Below, one piece after another: positions 46,290 to 54,448 of a stretch of 64,000 bases of DNA; position 1 is the first letter of the stretch, and each line of letters starts with the position of its first letter. The stretch covers positions 18,373 through 82,372 of the forward strand of contig DASPGM010000014.1 in NCBI GenBank assembly GCA_035620615.1, given 5' to 3'. A program made the position numbers and the translations under genes. Source of the DNA: CSP1-1 sp035620615 (GTDB lineage: Archaea > Thermoproteota > Nitrososphaeria > Nitrososphaerales > Nitrosopumilaceae). The notes beneath the pieces were generated by a model. It made no database searches. It worked only from the letters and a program-made list of their open reading frames with translations, and had not been told where the DNA came from.

Positions 46290-46751
46290 ATGCCACAATC
46301 AATTAAATTAACTACTGATCAAATGCGTCTAATGTCCTTGTTTCAAAATGTAACTGGCGCCACAGCCAGAGATTGTGTTGAAGATGAAAAACAAGATAGA
46401 GTTATTTTTGTTGTCAATGAAGGAAAAATGGGTTTAGCAATAGGGAAGGGTGGTTGTCATATTAAAAATCTTCAAAATATTGTTAAAAGAAATGTTGAAC
46501 TTGTTGAATATACAGATGATCCTACAAAGTTTTTAAAAAATATTCTAAATTCAAAATTAGTAAATGAAGTTAAAATGAATACACGAGATGATGGGAGCTT
46601 ACAAGCTATTGTTATCGTCGATGCAAAAAAGAAAGGTATTGTAGTTGGAAGGGAAGGACGTAATGCTGAAAAAGCCAGATTACTAGCAAAAAGATATTTT
46701 GAGATATCAAGTGTATTAATTAATAGTCCTGAAAGGACATTGGAGTGGTAA
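46290..46751 (+). CDS. nusA: NusA-like KH-domain transcription factor
   Basis: I use the ATG at 46290 (MPQSIKLTTDQMRLM), giving 153 residues; an ATG 39 bases upstream is possible. Two KH domains are visible: NEGKMGLAIGKGGCHIKNLQ (about 50-69) and DAKKKGIVVGREGRNAEKARLLAKRYF (about 116-142), each with the G-x-x-G loop. Archaeal NusA-like proteins lack the bacterial polymerase-binding domain and are thought to aid termination or RNA binding. It lies between rpl30e and rps12, the conserved order. Confidence 0.9.
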   Translation: MPQSIKLTTDQMRLMSLFQNVTGATARDCVEDEKQDRVIFVVNEGKMGLAIGKGGCHIKNLQNIVKRNVELVEYTDDPTKFLKNILNSKLVNEVKMNTRDDGSLQAIVIVDAKKKGIVVGREGRNAEKARLLAKRYFEISSVLINSPERTLEW

Positions 46752-46755
46752 AATT

Positions 46756-47193
46756 ATGGCAAAATCTCCTCTAGGTTTGTTTGCAGGTAGAGTTTTAAAA
46801 GCAAAAAAGAAAAGGCAACGTTGGTCTATTGCTGTTTTTAAAAGAAGAAAACTGGGTTTAGATAAAAAAGCCAATCCCTTTGGTGGATCTCCTCAGGCAA
46901 GAGGAATTGTTTTAGAAAAAGTAGGAATTGAAGCTAAACAGCCTAACTCTGCTGTCAGAAAATGTGTTAGAGTTCAATTAATTAAAAATGGTAAAACTGT
47001 TACTGCATTTCTTCCACGAGACGGCGCTATGAATTTTATTGATGAACATGATGAAGTAACCCTAGAGGGTATGGGAGCAACTCAAGGGGGGGCTATGGGA
47101 GATATTCCAGGTGTTCGATTCAAAGTATTCAAAGTAAATGATACATCATTACGTGAGTTAGTTCGTGGAAAGAAAGAAAAACCGAGGAGATAA
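46756..47193 (+). CDS. rps12: 30S ribosomal protein S12 (uS12)
   Basis: The 145-residue protein has the decoding-centre loops KQPNSAVRKCVRVQLIKNGK (about 72-91) and VTLEGMGATQGGAMGDIPG (about 98-116) with the conserved PNSA motif, and a basic C-terminus. It starts four bases after nusA and ends two bases before rps7. Confidence 0.97.
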   Translation: MAKSPLGLFAGRVLKAKKKRQRWSIAVFKRRKLGLDKKANPFGGSPQARGIVLEKVGIEAKQPNSAVRKCVRVQLIKNGKTVTAFLPRDGAMNFIDEHDEVTLEGMGATQGGAMGDIPGVRFKVFKVNDTSLRELVRGKKEKPRR

Positions 47194-47195
47194 TT

Positions 47196-47795
47196 TTGGA
47201 ACAAACACAGAATTTACTTTTATTTAGAAAATGGGATATGTCTAATATTGAAATACAAGATATTGGCCTAAAAAATGCAATCTCTTTAAAAAAAGTAATT
47301 ATTCCTCTAACCTTTGGTCGTTCTGCTCTTAAGAGATTTAACAAGGCAGAAGTTAACATTGTTGAAAGATTAATCAACAAACTGATGCATTTTGGAAAAA
47401 AATACGCCAAAAATACTGGCAGGATGGGAGGAAAAAAAACCCGTAGTATCAATACAGTCAAAGCTGCCTTTGAAATTATTCATCTAAAAACTGGTAAAAA
47501 CCCAATTGAAGTTTTGGTAAGGGCTGTAGAAAATTCTGCACCAAATGAGGATACTACTAGAATTGTTTACGGCGGTACAGTTTATCACGTTTCTGTAGAT
47601 GTTGCTCCAATTAGACGAGTAGATATGGCATTACGATTCATTGCAGAAGGTGTTCGTGATGCAACTTTTTCAAATCCTAAAGCAATAGAGGAGTATCTTG
47701 CTGAGCATCTAATTAGTTCATCAGAAAACGATCCTAATGCTCCATCCATTAAGAAAAAACACGAACTGGAAAGAGTGGCACAAGCTTCAAGATAA
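47196..47795 (+). CDS. rps7: 30S ribosomal protein S7 (uS7)
   Basis: The 199-residue protein starts at TTG. It carries the uS7 motifs FGKKYAKNTGRMGGKKTRSI, GKNPIEVLVRAVENSAPNED (about 106-125), YGGTVYHVSVDVAPIRRVD and the C-terminal KKHELERVAQASR. EF-1A, which commonly follows in archaea, is absent; a tRNA lies 20 bases downstream on the other strand. Confidence 0.97.
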   Translation: MEQTQNLLLFRKWDMSNIEIQDIGLKNAISLKKVIIPLTFGRSALKRFNKAEVNIVERLINKLMHFGKKYAKNTGRMGGKKTRSINTVKAAFEIIHLKTGKNPIEVLVRAVENSAPNEDTTRIVYGGTVYHVSVDVAPIRRVDMALRFIAEGVRDATFSNPKAIEEYLAEHLISSSENDPNAPSIKKKHELERVAQASR

Positions 47796-47814
47796 TTAAT
47801 TCAAATTTTACAAG

Positions 47815-47920
47815 TAGCCCGAGGCAGATTCGAACTGCCGTCCCCGCGTGTCCACTCTTATAAGATCCAGAGCGCGGAATCCCTAACCTTGAATTAATTT
47901 GGCCACTAGACTATCGGGCT
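47815..47920 (-). tRNA. tRNA-Gln (CTG) with two apparent introns
   Basis: On the minus strand the acceptor AGCCCGA pairs with TCGGGCT and the discriminator is A. The T-arm is CGGCAG-TTCGAAT-CTGCC. The anticodon stem CCGCG/CGCGG encloses 24 bases; a 7-base loop CTCTGGA with anticodon CTG remains if 17 bases after position 37 are an intron. A further 16 or so bases (CCAAATTAATTCAAGG) interrupt the D-loop between GTCTAGTGG and TTAGGGAT. Removing both leaves about 73 bases. tRNA-Glu (CTC) was considered but the A-starting acceptor fits Gln. Exact splice sites need a BHB fold. Confidence 0.75.
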
Positions 47921-47981
47921 ACCAAAGACGGTTTGCATAATGTAAGAATATAATTATTTGGTATATCTAATTTCAAAAGTT

Positions 47982-48305
47982 TTAACTAAGCATACTAACT
48001 TCATGTATGGCAGTTGCATAATCGCAATTCGCTTTTAATCTCATATATGCAATGAGTCTATAATGAATGGAGTACAAATCATTTTCTTTGATGATAATTC
48101 CTTTTTGCAAAAGTGATACTAGACCTCTAGATGTTGTTGAAATATCTATATTTTTGATATTGCAAACTTCATCCCGTTTTTTTTGATATTGTTTTAATGT
48201 AAATGAAACATCATTTATTTCTAATATTAGTGGCCAAATTATTTCATGCCAAACAAATCTTCTATTTTCAGTCGCAGCAGCATATTTGCCTTTTTCTCTC
48301 AACAT
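47982..48305 (-). CDS. Hypothetical protein, 107 residues, possible winged helix
   Basis: I do not recognise the family. The sequence is helical with RGLVSLLQKGIIIKENDLYSIHYRLIAYMRLKANCDY at residues about 60-96; the GLVSLLQKGII-KENDLYSI part looks like a recognition helix and wing. It starts with ATG at 48305. It is divergent from the YkgJ-like gene with 35 bases between, too little for two long leaders. Confidence 0.6.
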   Translation of the reverse strand: MLREKGKYAAATENRRFVWHEIIWPLILEINDVSFTLKQYQKKRDEVCNIKNIDISTTSRGLVSLLQKGIIIKENDLYSIHYRLIAYMRLKANCDYATAIHEVSMLS

Positions 48306-48340
48306 TAATAATAACTTTAGATGCAGTTATAATTGAATAG

Positions 48341-49045
48341 TTGTCTCAAAAAGAAATTGAAGAATCTCTTACTCTTCTAGAAAAAGATTGGGATATTGAT
48401 CCCATCCTTAGAGATTTTGTTTTAGGAAAACGCTCTGATACTGCAGATCATACTGTTAAAGTCAATGACGTGATTTTTCATATTCCATATTTAATAAATG
48501 AAAAAAAATTTATCTTGTGGAAATGCTACTGGCCTGATTGCCATAATTGTTGTGATAGGCAAGGTCGCCTTCCTTTAACTTCTGATGATTTGATTACAAT
48601 AGGAAAGGGATTAAAATATGAAAAAATTTCTGATTTTATAAAAAAAGAAACACTAGTTACTTCATGGAAAGAAAAAGGTTCCTCAGACGATACGACTTCT
48701 TTGATTACAATTAATCTTAAACGAAAAGAAAATGAAACAGAGGCCGATGATGGTACTCATATATCATGTAGATTTCTTGATTCAAAAGGAGGATGTAGTA
48801 TGCATCCTGCTAGGCCAGGTGTTTGTTACCTTTATCCATTTTCCACATGGCTTCAAAATGAAAATGGTACTGCTCGTGTACATGCAACATTTCAATTTAC
48901 TGGAGACTGCCCAGGCTTTTATCTTGCAGATTCTACAAGTCAAATGAAGGAAGTCTTTGATGATTATGCTAAAATTATTTATGATTATAATATGAAATCA
49001 GCAAGAACGACTCGTGAAGGCTATGGTTCAGTTAGTTTTAGTTAA
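48341..49045 (+). CDS. YkgJ-like Fe/Zn-chelating cysteine-cluster protein
   Basis: The 234-residue protein from TTG at 48341 has CYWPDCHNCCDRQGRLPLT (C-x5-C-x2-C-C, about residues 64-82), CRFLDSKGGCSMHPARPGVC (about 147-166) then YPFSTW and a final GDCPGF. This spacing is that of the YkgJ/UPF0153 family, which binds zinc or an Fe-S cluster. The biological role of the family is unknown. It overlaps the convergent methyltransferase by eight bases. Confidence 0.82.
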   Translation: MSQKEIEESLTLLEKDWDIDPILRDFVLGKRSDTADHTVKVNDVIFHIPYLINEKKFILWKCYWPDCHNCCDRQGRLPLTSDDLITIGKGLKYEKISDFIKKETLVTSWKEKGSSDDTTSLITINLKRKENETEADDGTHISCRFLDSKGGCSMHPARPGVCYLYPFSTWLQNENGTARVHATFQFTGDCPGFYLADSTSQMKEVFDDYAKIIYDYNMKSARTTREGYGSVSFS

Positions 49046-49604
49046 TTTTTTTTAAAACCGCATAGATTGAATCATTTTTTTTATCACTTGAAAATATTTC
49101 TATCTCTAAAACTTTAAAATGCTGCTTTAGAATTTTTTTTAGTGGTTCCTTCTGATAGTAAACCCAGTACAATCCTTTCTTTTTTTCAGTTATACTTCCT
49201 TTCCAAAAAGTATGAAATGCAATTCCATCTTGATTTAGAATCTCATTTTGTCTTGCTAACGATCTTTTTAGCTGAGATTTGGTTAGATGATGAAGCACTC
49301 GATTTGAGAAGACACAATCAAATTTTTTGTTGATTCTGATAGTAATTGCATCGAGCTTTACTAGACTGGAATCTTTATGCAATTTTTTGTATCGATCTAG
49401 AAATCTTTTTGATTTATCAGAGCCAGTGGCTTTGTAAATTTTTTTTAAAATATCAAAATCTCTTCCCGGACCCATCCCAAGCTCAAGTAATGTTGCATGT
49501 TTTGGGAGATATTTTTTTAAAATTTTGATTATTCCTGGATCTTTCCAGTTTTGTGAACGTAAAATGTATTCTTCTATTCCTTTTTTTGTATTATAATGTC
49601 CCAT
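49038..49604 (-). CDS. Class I SAM-dependent methyltransferase
   Basis: The 188-residue protein has motif I LLELGMGPGRDFDILKK at about residues 39-55, an acidic residue after the second strand (ATGSDKSKRF), and FDCVFSNRVLHHLTKSQL (about 105-122) as motif II/III. Such small Rossmann methyltransferases have many substrates, and this one cannot be assigned. It is 12 bases downstream of the flavoprotein on the same strand. Confidence 0.8.
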   Translation of the reverse strand: MGHYNTKKGIEEYILRSQNWKDPGIIKILKKYLPKHATLLELGMGPGRDFDILKKIYKATGSDKSKRFLDRYKKLHKDSSLVKLDAITIRINKKFDCVFSNRVLHHLTKSQLKRSLARQNEILNQDGIAFHTFWKGSITEKKKGLYWVYYQKEPLKKILKQHFKVLEIEIFSSDKKNDSIYAVLKKIN

Positions 49605-49616
49605 TTTATTACAAAA

Positions 49617-50630
49617 TTATGCTTTTGCTACTTTCATTAGATCACGCATGTGGATTTCCATTCCAAATCTTTTTTCGTTCTTTTTCATGTAACGGAAAAT
49701 AGCTAAAACATCAGCAAGAGATTTAATTATAGAGAAGTTTTTGTGAATTTTTTTTCTAACAAACTTGAATACTTTACCATATATTTTATAATAGTCATCA
49801 ACTGCTTTCTCATATTTTTTTGGATCATTCATGTGTTCAAGAAAAATATCTGCACAGATCATACTTGGAATAATTCCCTCACCTAATAATGGATAAACTG
49901 TTCCAATTGACTCACCAACTCCAACTACTTTACCATGATAGAATGGTTTGCAAAGGTTTGGAGTTGCGAGTCTGATAGGTCTTCCAACCGTTTTTGTAAT
50001 TTTTCCACCATACTTTTTGAAGAACTTGTCAGTCTCTTCTACATGCTGTTTGTTATAATCTCCAGCACCAATATGTGCCAATTTTTCTCCTAACGGAAAG
50101 TACCAAAAGTATCCACTCATTCCTGGAAATGGTTTTATTAGAAAATCATCAAATGGAACCTTGTCTTGATATTCTATTTTGTATTCATATGTTGGTAAGA
50201 AAAAATCTTTTTCTAGCTTTGGAAGGTACATTCTGTGAAATCCTGTACAATCAACAATTAGATCATATTCAGATTCTAGCTGTTCTAAATTTGGTGATTC
50301 CCCATATCTTACATCACAATCTTTTATGAAATCTTGAATTAATCCAATTTTATTATATGTGCATAAACCATGAAGACCAATATCAAACTCTGTTTGGTTA
50401 TTCATTATGACATGCATTTTTTTTCCATCGTGGATTACATATTTTGAAAAATCTACTCCTACTTTATTGCACAGCTCAGTCATTGTACTTTTGATTGTAC
50501 CCCATGCACAAATAGAATCATGTCTTTCTTTTTTTGAGCGTTCATATCCTACTACTGTATGTTCAGAGTTTTTTAGTCTGGCCATAAGATAGCTGCCAGC
50601 CACTCCCATTCCCATTATTGCAATCTTCAA
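49617..50630 (-). CDS. FAD-dependent oxidoreductase of the geranylgeranyl reductase type
   Basis: The 337-residue protein has an N-terminal FAD Rossmann motif (MGMGVAGSYLMARLK), the second FAD contact DLIVDCTGFHR (about 124-134) and VVGVGESIGTVYPLLGEGI (about 234-252), all typical of geranylgeranyl/digeranylgeranyl reductases that saturate archaeal lipid chains. The catalytic domain has PGMSGYFWYFPLGEKLAHIG, the P-x2-YxWxFP pattern of that family. A membrane-lipid role is likely. The palindrome at 50674 precedes it. Confidence 0.8.
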   Translation of the reverse strand: MKIAIMGMGVAGSYLMARLKNSEHTVVGYERSKKERHDSICAWGTIKSTMTELCNKVGVDFSKYVIHDGKKMHVIMNNQTEFDIGLHGLCTYNKIGLIQDFIKDCDVRYGESPNLEQLESEYDLIVDCTGFHRMYLPKLEKDFFLPTYEYKIEYQDKVPFDDFLIKPFPGMSGYFWYFPLGEKLAHIGAGDYNKQHVEETDKFFKKYGGKITKTVGRPIRLATPNLCKPFYHGKVVGVGESIGTVYPLLGEGIIPSMICADIFLEHMNDPKKYEKAVDDYYKIYGKVFKFVRKKIHKNFSIIKSLADVLAIFRYMKKNEKRFGMEIHMRDLMKVAKA

Positions 50631-50673
50631 TTTAGCTTTTGTTGGTTTAAGGTGTAATAAATAGGATTTTTCT

Positions 50674-50688
50674 TCACTAGACTAGTGA
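50674..50688. promoter_or_regulatory. Perfect 15-bp palindrome TCACTAGACTAGTGA
   Basis: The inverted repeat has arms of seven bases around one base. It lies between the divergent reductase (start 50630) and the 118-residue protein (start 50771). A TATA-like CTATTTATTA on the minus strand lies between it and the reductase start, so it would be an upstream operator for that gene. Confidence 0.45.
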
Positions 50689-50770
50689 TATTGCTAATTA
50701 GAACTCTATTTTGATTTTAAAACATAGTAATCTTACTAACGTATTTAAATTCATAATTAAAAATCATGTT

Positions 50771-51127
50771 ATGAATCGTCTAAATCTCCTAGAAGGTTTT
50801 GAGGAATCAAAAGCTCGAGAGGCAATTAATTTACTTTTAAGAGATAGGAAAAATGAGTTTAAAGAATTAGCCGCTTCAATTAAAATTCCACAGTCGTCAG
50901 CTGATTGGGAGGTAATAGTTCTAAAGTTTTGTTTTGATTATGATGAATGTTTTAAAATCTGGAGCTCTTCTGCATCTCCAACCCAAACTCAAACCCAAAA
51001 ATGTATGACCATAATGAGAGAGGTAGCTCAGGGTAAAAAAACTGTAACCGAGATTTCTCATATACAAAACATTGCATACAATCTTTGTAAAGAGTTTGAA
51101 AATATTTACAGCCGAATTAAGAAATAA
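50771..51127 (+). CDS. 118-residue protein, paralogue of the gene at 59162
   Basis: The ATG at 50771 gives MNRLNLLEGFEESKAREAIN and a 118-residue protein, equal in length to its paralogue; the frame could extend 20 codons upstream. Shared blocks are DRKNEFKELA (about 25-34), VLKFCFDYDECFKIWS and the C-terminal GKKTVTEISH..NIAYN..KEFENIYSRI. It is helical with no cysteine cluster. The last third could form a helix-turn-helix. Family and function are unknown to me. Confidence 0.72.
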   Translation: MNRLNLLEGFEESKAREAINLLLRDRKNEFKELAASIKIPQSSADWEVIVLKFCFDYDECFKIWSSSASPTQTQTQKCMTIMREVAQGKKTVTEISHIQNIAYNLCKEFENIYSRIKK

Positions 51128-51187
51128 AACTTAAAACTCTGAATAATTGCTGATAATTCTTAATTTATAGAATTTCTACCATAATTC

Positions 51188-51265
51188 ATGAAAGGCCAAG
51201 ATAAGGGATTTGATTCTGCATATTATCAGAAAAAAAGACAAAAAAAGAAACTAAAGAAAGATTAG
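51188..51265 (+). CDS. Possible 25-residue basic peptide
   Basis: An ATG opens 25 codons rich in Lys and Gln (MKGQDKGFDSAYYQKKRQ then a Lys-rich end) and stops at TAG. It occupies the gap between the 118-residue protein and the cupin. Lysine runs are easily produced by AT-rich DNA, so I hold it lightly. Confidence 0.25.
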   Translation: MKGQDKGFDSAYYQKKRQKKKLKKD

Positions 51266-51335
51266 GTTTATCTAGAATTCATACATGAACTGCTGCATCT
51301 TGGAAAAAACCAGCATTTATGCAAAAACAAAAAAA

Positions 51336-51758
51336 ATGAAAGTAAATCCAGACTACTTTACAGGAAAAGCAATTTTACAAGAACTATCAAGTTTAGTTAA
51401 ATCTCAAGAGCAGAAAATTTATCATGTCACATTCAAAAACGGTGCTAGAACTAAAATTCATACACACTCTGGAGGTCAAATTCTAATTGCTACTAAAGGA
51501 AAGGGAAGTCTTGAAATATATTTAAAATTAGGAAAAGGTAAATCAAAATTTTCAATTAAAAAAACAGAAAAAATTAATCTTTTTGAAGGAGATATAGTAT
51601 ACATTCCTGCAAAAAAATTTCATACTCATGGTTCAATTGATAAGAAAAAAGTATTTTCTCATATTGCAATTAATGCAAAGCCTTCCATTAACAAGGACCC
51701 AATAACAACATGGTATGAATCTGATTTTAAAAATAAAGTTACAAAAATAATTGTTTAA
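51336..51758 (+). CDS. Small cupin-domain protein
   Basis: The ATG at 51336 (MKVNPDYFTGKAIL) gives 140 residues; an ATG at 51285 would add 17. It has the cupin motif 1 GARTKIHTHSGGQILIATKGKG (about 41-62) with H-x-H and a later EGDIVYIPAKKFHTHG (about 90-105) as motif 2. Cupins bind a metal and act as sensors or enzymes. No partner domain is present. The end overlaps the convergent secreted protein by four bases. Confidence 0.75.
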   Translation: MKVNPDYFTGKAILQELSSLVKSQEQKIYHVTFKNGARTKIHTHSGGQILIATKGKGSLEIYLKLGKGKSKFSIKKTEKINLFEGDIVYIPAKKFHTHGSIDKKKVFSHIAINAKPSINKDPITTWYESDFKNKVTKIIV

Positions 51759-52708
51759 TTTCCCTTTACTTTACAATTTTGCTCACCTGGTAAGCAATAA
51801 ACTTGAAACTTGAATTGTTCAGTTTTAGATGAAATTCCATCTGTAACATCAATAATCGCTAAAAGCGTTTTAAGATCATCAAAGCTTTGGGGAATTTCCC
51901 ATGAAAATCTAAAGTATCCTTGTGAATCTGTATATCCTTTTGATTCTTTAATTATATTTTCACCATAATCTTCAATGTCTAAAAAAACTCTCGCGCCTTC
52001 TATTGGAATATTTCCTCTTACTACTTGAATATCTATAGAATGAGTTGTTCCCCTTCTTACTTGGTTTTCTGACGAGATTTTAATTTCTATAGGAGATAAT
52101 GCAGGTTCAGAGTCAGTTTGTTTTGAAGAAACTTTAGATTCTGGTTGTTCTATGTTATTCTTAATTGTAAAATCTTGTTTGACTTCTCCAAAACTTCCCC
52201 TATTTTGATAAAAACTGGCTACTACCTCATACTGGCCTGGTTTTAGATTTTCAATTTGACCATTCTCTGAATTAATATCAAAATAAAGTGGCACTCCAAC
52301 ATTTTTTCTTGATTCATCACATTTTGAGATATAGCTTTGTAAATAAACTGGTGGTACTTTATCCTCTTCATTTATTGTCACACTGAAACGTAAGCATCCG
52401 TCTCCATTTCCAACAGCAAGTACTTCGAAGTGAATTGGTTCATCTATTTCATAATCTGCTCTTAAACCATTAATTTCGATGAGCGAATTTGGGTCATATG
52501 GACGCATTATCTCTTTTTTTTCAGATATTACGTATTCATCTGTAAACAATTCTAATTGATCATCCCAGAATTTTTGAAAATAAGATTTTTGAGAGTAAAA
52601 AACATCAACACCTACTCCATTTCTTGGGGGATTTTGAATTACCAGTGCAGATATAATAGAAATTCCTATAACAAACGATAAAATCAAAAGTAATGTACTC
52701 GTTTTCAT
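51755..52708 (-). CDS. Secreted/anchored protein with Ig-like domains
   Basis: The 317-residue protein has an N-terminal hydrophobic anchor (about 5-25), a beta domain with EINGLRADYEIDEPIHFEV and a paired cysteine (GDGCLRF, YISKCDE), a Ser/Glu linker, then a bacterial-Ig-like domain from about residue 205 (RRGTTHSIDIQVVRGNIPIEGARV) with GYTDSQGYFRFSWEIP. It ends CLPGEQNCKVKGN, a likely disulfide. Architecture suggests an extracellular structural protein. Confidence 0.68.
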   Translation of the reverse strand: MKTSTLLLILSFVIGISIISALVIQNPPRNGVGVDVFYSQKSYFQKFWDDQLELFTDEYVISEKKEIMRPYDPNSLIEINGLRADYEIDEPIHFEVLAVGNGDGCLRFSVTINEEDKVPPVYLQSYISKCDESRKNVGVPLYFDINSENGQIENLKPGQYEVVASFYQNRGSFGEVKQDFTIKNNIEQPESKVSSKQTDSEPALSPIEIKISSENQVRRGTTHSIDIQVVRGNIPIEGARVFLDIEDYGENIIKESKGYTDSQGYFRFSWEIPQSFDDLKTLLAIIDVTDGISSKTEQFKFQVYCLPGEQNCKVKGN

Positions 52709-52815
52709 TTTCTTTCTTTCCTTGAAGGATTATTTTAGGTTACAATAGTATTCATCTAAAGCAACTCATTCTTTTCTTGAATCTCCAAACAATAAGATAT
52801 CTTCCTTCATCGATA

Positions 52816-52832
52816 CATGAAGATACTTCATG
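52816..52832. promoter_or_regulatory. 17-bp palindrome CATGAAGATACTTCATG
   Basis: Perfect seven-base arms flank ATA. A third half-site, CTTCAT, lies six bases upstream at 52805, so the region reads CTTCAT-n6-ATGAAG-n3-CTTCAT. It is about 108 bases before the secreted Ig-like gene (minus strand) and could bind a dimeric regulator or form a hairpin downstream of the zinc-ribbon gene. Confidence 0.4.
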
Positions 52833-52918
52833 AATACCTAGACACTTGAAACGCCCTCATAAAGAATTCTACAATTTTATTCTTTAGTAATTTACATCCA
52901 ATAATTTACTTAAATATT

Positions 52919-53101
52919 CTATTTAGCAGAAAGTTTTGTAGTGTGTCCCTGGTTATTTTGCCAAGCTTTTTCTAGTTTTTTTGGTAAATCGTCTACTTTG
53001 GCACATTGCATAGAACAATAATATTTAGAAAGGCCATCAAACTCTTTTCCGCAAACTTTGCATATATTATGAGGATTTATTCTAACTAGGTATTTCCGCA
53101 T
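52919..53101 (-). CDS. 60-residue zinc-ribbon protein
   Basis: The start is ATG at 53101. CKVCGKEFDGLSKYYCSMQC (residues about 14-33) gives C-x2-C and C-x3-C knuckles; the rest is basic and helical. It resembles the 31-residue peptide at 61165 (CVHCGREY...CSNKC). Likely a DNA-, RNA- or protein-binding zinc module. Confidence 0.65.
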   Translation of the reverse strand: MRKYLVRINPHNICKVCGKEFDGLSKYYCSMQCAKVDDLPKKLEKAWQNNQGHTTKLSAK

Positions 53102-53483
53102 TAATATCGAAAATAACTAATATGGGATTTAATCAGTTTGTTGTTCTAATTGCACAACTTGATACTAAAAGGTTTGATTCTTATTTTTAATTATTATCTA
53201 TACTCGTCTCCACAATCCCCAATAGAATCAAACAAATCATTTGCCGTTGTCACTTTTTTTATATATCATGAAATAATCATATAATAAGAAAATGAACAAC
53301 TGTTTGATTTTATCTACAAGCTGATTTTTTTATCTGATTTTTGTACAATTTATCTTATCAACGGAGACGTCATAGTTCCGCACAGCATTTTGACGTTTAT
53401 TCCACACGAACCTCCGCTTGAGTTTGTCATTCTGTGCGGGACAATTAATCTAATACATAAAAAAAGAAAAGTAGAGTAAAGTT
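53102..53483. other. 382-base intergenic region
   Basis: No open frame with support was found. It is AT-rich except for the inverted repeat at 53375-53442 (listed separately), which is preceded by GACGTCAT at 53366-53373. Confidence 0.5.
53375..53442. ncRNA. Intergenic stem-loop A (candidate structured RNA)
   Basis: GTTCCGCACAG (53375-53385) pairs with CTGTGCGGGAC (53432-53442), eleven base pairs with one G-T pair, closing a 46-base loop. The arms are GC-rich in an AT-rich background. The palindromic GACGTCAT just upstream also appears before stem-loop F at 61055. No T-run follows on either strand, so it is not an obvious terminator. Orientation unknown. Confidence 0.4.
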
Positions 53484-53912
53484 TTACTCAATTACTGTTT
53501 CAGGAATTTCTTCAGGTAATGGGTCTGGTGTATTTCTACCCAAACAGTCGTCAGTAGTAATAGTATTTTCTGCTGGTTCCTCTGAGTCGTCAATTAAAGT
53601 GTCGACATCTGTTCCATCAGTATGTTTGTCAACATGTGCTTTTTGTGCATTGGCGCTAACATTGATAATTACCCATTCTGCAGGCTGAAATTCATCAACG
53701 TCTGGAGTTTCTGGATCATCTAATACCTCTTCTTGCCAGTGACAAATTGACACTTTTCCTGCCTTGGCGTTATCATTTCCCTTATCTGCTGCTCTCTCTT
53801 TTGCTCTATCACTAGCGTTTTCATTTGGAGCAGCCATTACTGGACTAATTGCTCCAAACACCATGATAGCTGCAACCATTACTACTGCAGATAATGCGAG
53901 TTTGCTATTCAT
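53484..53912 (-). CDS. Secreted acidic protein with a CH...H...H motif
   Basis: The ATG at 53912 (MNSKLALSAVVMVAA) gives a clean 30-residue signal peptide and 142 residues; a GTG 54 bases upstream is possible. After an NDNAK-rich linker comes ICHWQEE, INVSANAQKAHVDKHTDG, the same metal-ligand layout (CH, then A-x-x-x-H-x-x-H) as in the large protein at the window end. The C-terminus is acidic and Pro-rich. Calcium or transition-metal binding is possible. Confidence 0.65.
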   Translation of the reverse strand: MNSKLALSAVVMVAAIMVFGAISPVMAAPNENASDRAKERAADKGNDNAKAGKVSICHWQEEVLDDPETPDVDEFQPAEWVIINVSANAQKAHVDKHTDGTDVDTLIDDSEEPAENTITTDDCLGRNTPDPLPEEIPETVIE

Positions 53913-54025
53913 TAATTGATTGGTTGACTTATTATTTACATAATTAGAGCGCTGTTCAGTTTGCACATTTTTTTTTAAAAATAATGAGGAAAAAGGAATT
54001 AAAGTGAAAAAACAATTAAAAATTC

Positions 54026-54385
54026 TTATTGATTTTTATAATAAAGTTTGATTACTTGTTCAACTACCTCATTAGTGTCCGAATCTTTTTCAGTGCTTAA
54101 AAGAAGCAAATAATCCTCACCCAAATAAAATGAAAAACGTTTTACCTTCTCATATTCGGCCAAGGTGTAGATTGTTTTTCCAAGAGATTTTGCCATGTCC
54201 TTATGCGCCTTCCAATTTATTGTAGCAAGATTTACCAAATCTTTTTCTTCATTCTCTGAAAGAAGATTTTTGATGCCTTTTCGTAGGCCTCCTGCAATAC
54301 GTTTTGACCATGAATCATAGACTACTGCAAATCTAATTTTAGGATTAATATCTAAAATTTGAGAACAAAAATTTTCATAATCCAT
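54026..54385 (-). CDS. 119-residue protein, divergent paralogue of 54449
   Basis: It contains IRFAVVYDSWSKRIAGGLRKGIK (residues about 17-39) and near the end FYLGEDYLLLLSTEKDSDTNEVVEQV. The neighbour at 54449 has IRFVGVLNKMGNKIAGGFKEGI and KDFLVLISAERDVNVREIILQV. The alternating strand-helix pattern recalls roadblock/LC7-like folds, but this is an impression. Separated from its paralogue by 63 bases of shared promoter region. Confidence 0.7.
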   Translation of the reverse strand: MDYENFCSQILDINPKIRFAVVYDSWSKRIAGGLRKGIKNLLSENEEKDLVNLATINWKAHKDMAKSLGKTIYTLAEYEKVKRFSFYLGEDYLLLLSTEKDSDTNEVVEQVIKLYYKNQ

Positions 54386-54448
54386 TTTGATTCTTCTATG
54401 ATTCTTTAATTATTAGAGTTTTATTTGAGTATCTCCAAATATACTTGA

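Noticed and set aside
47815..47920. Assignment as tRNA-Glu (CTC)
   Set aside because: The anticodon loop can be read that way, but the A-starting acceptor stem and a canonical 37/38 intron fit tRNA-Gln (CTG).
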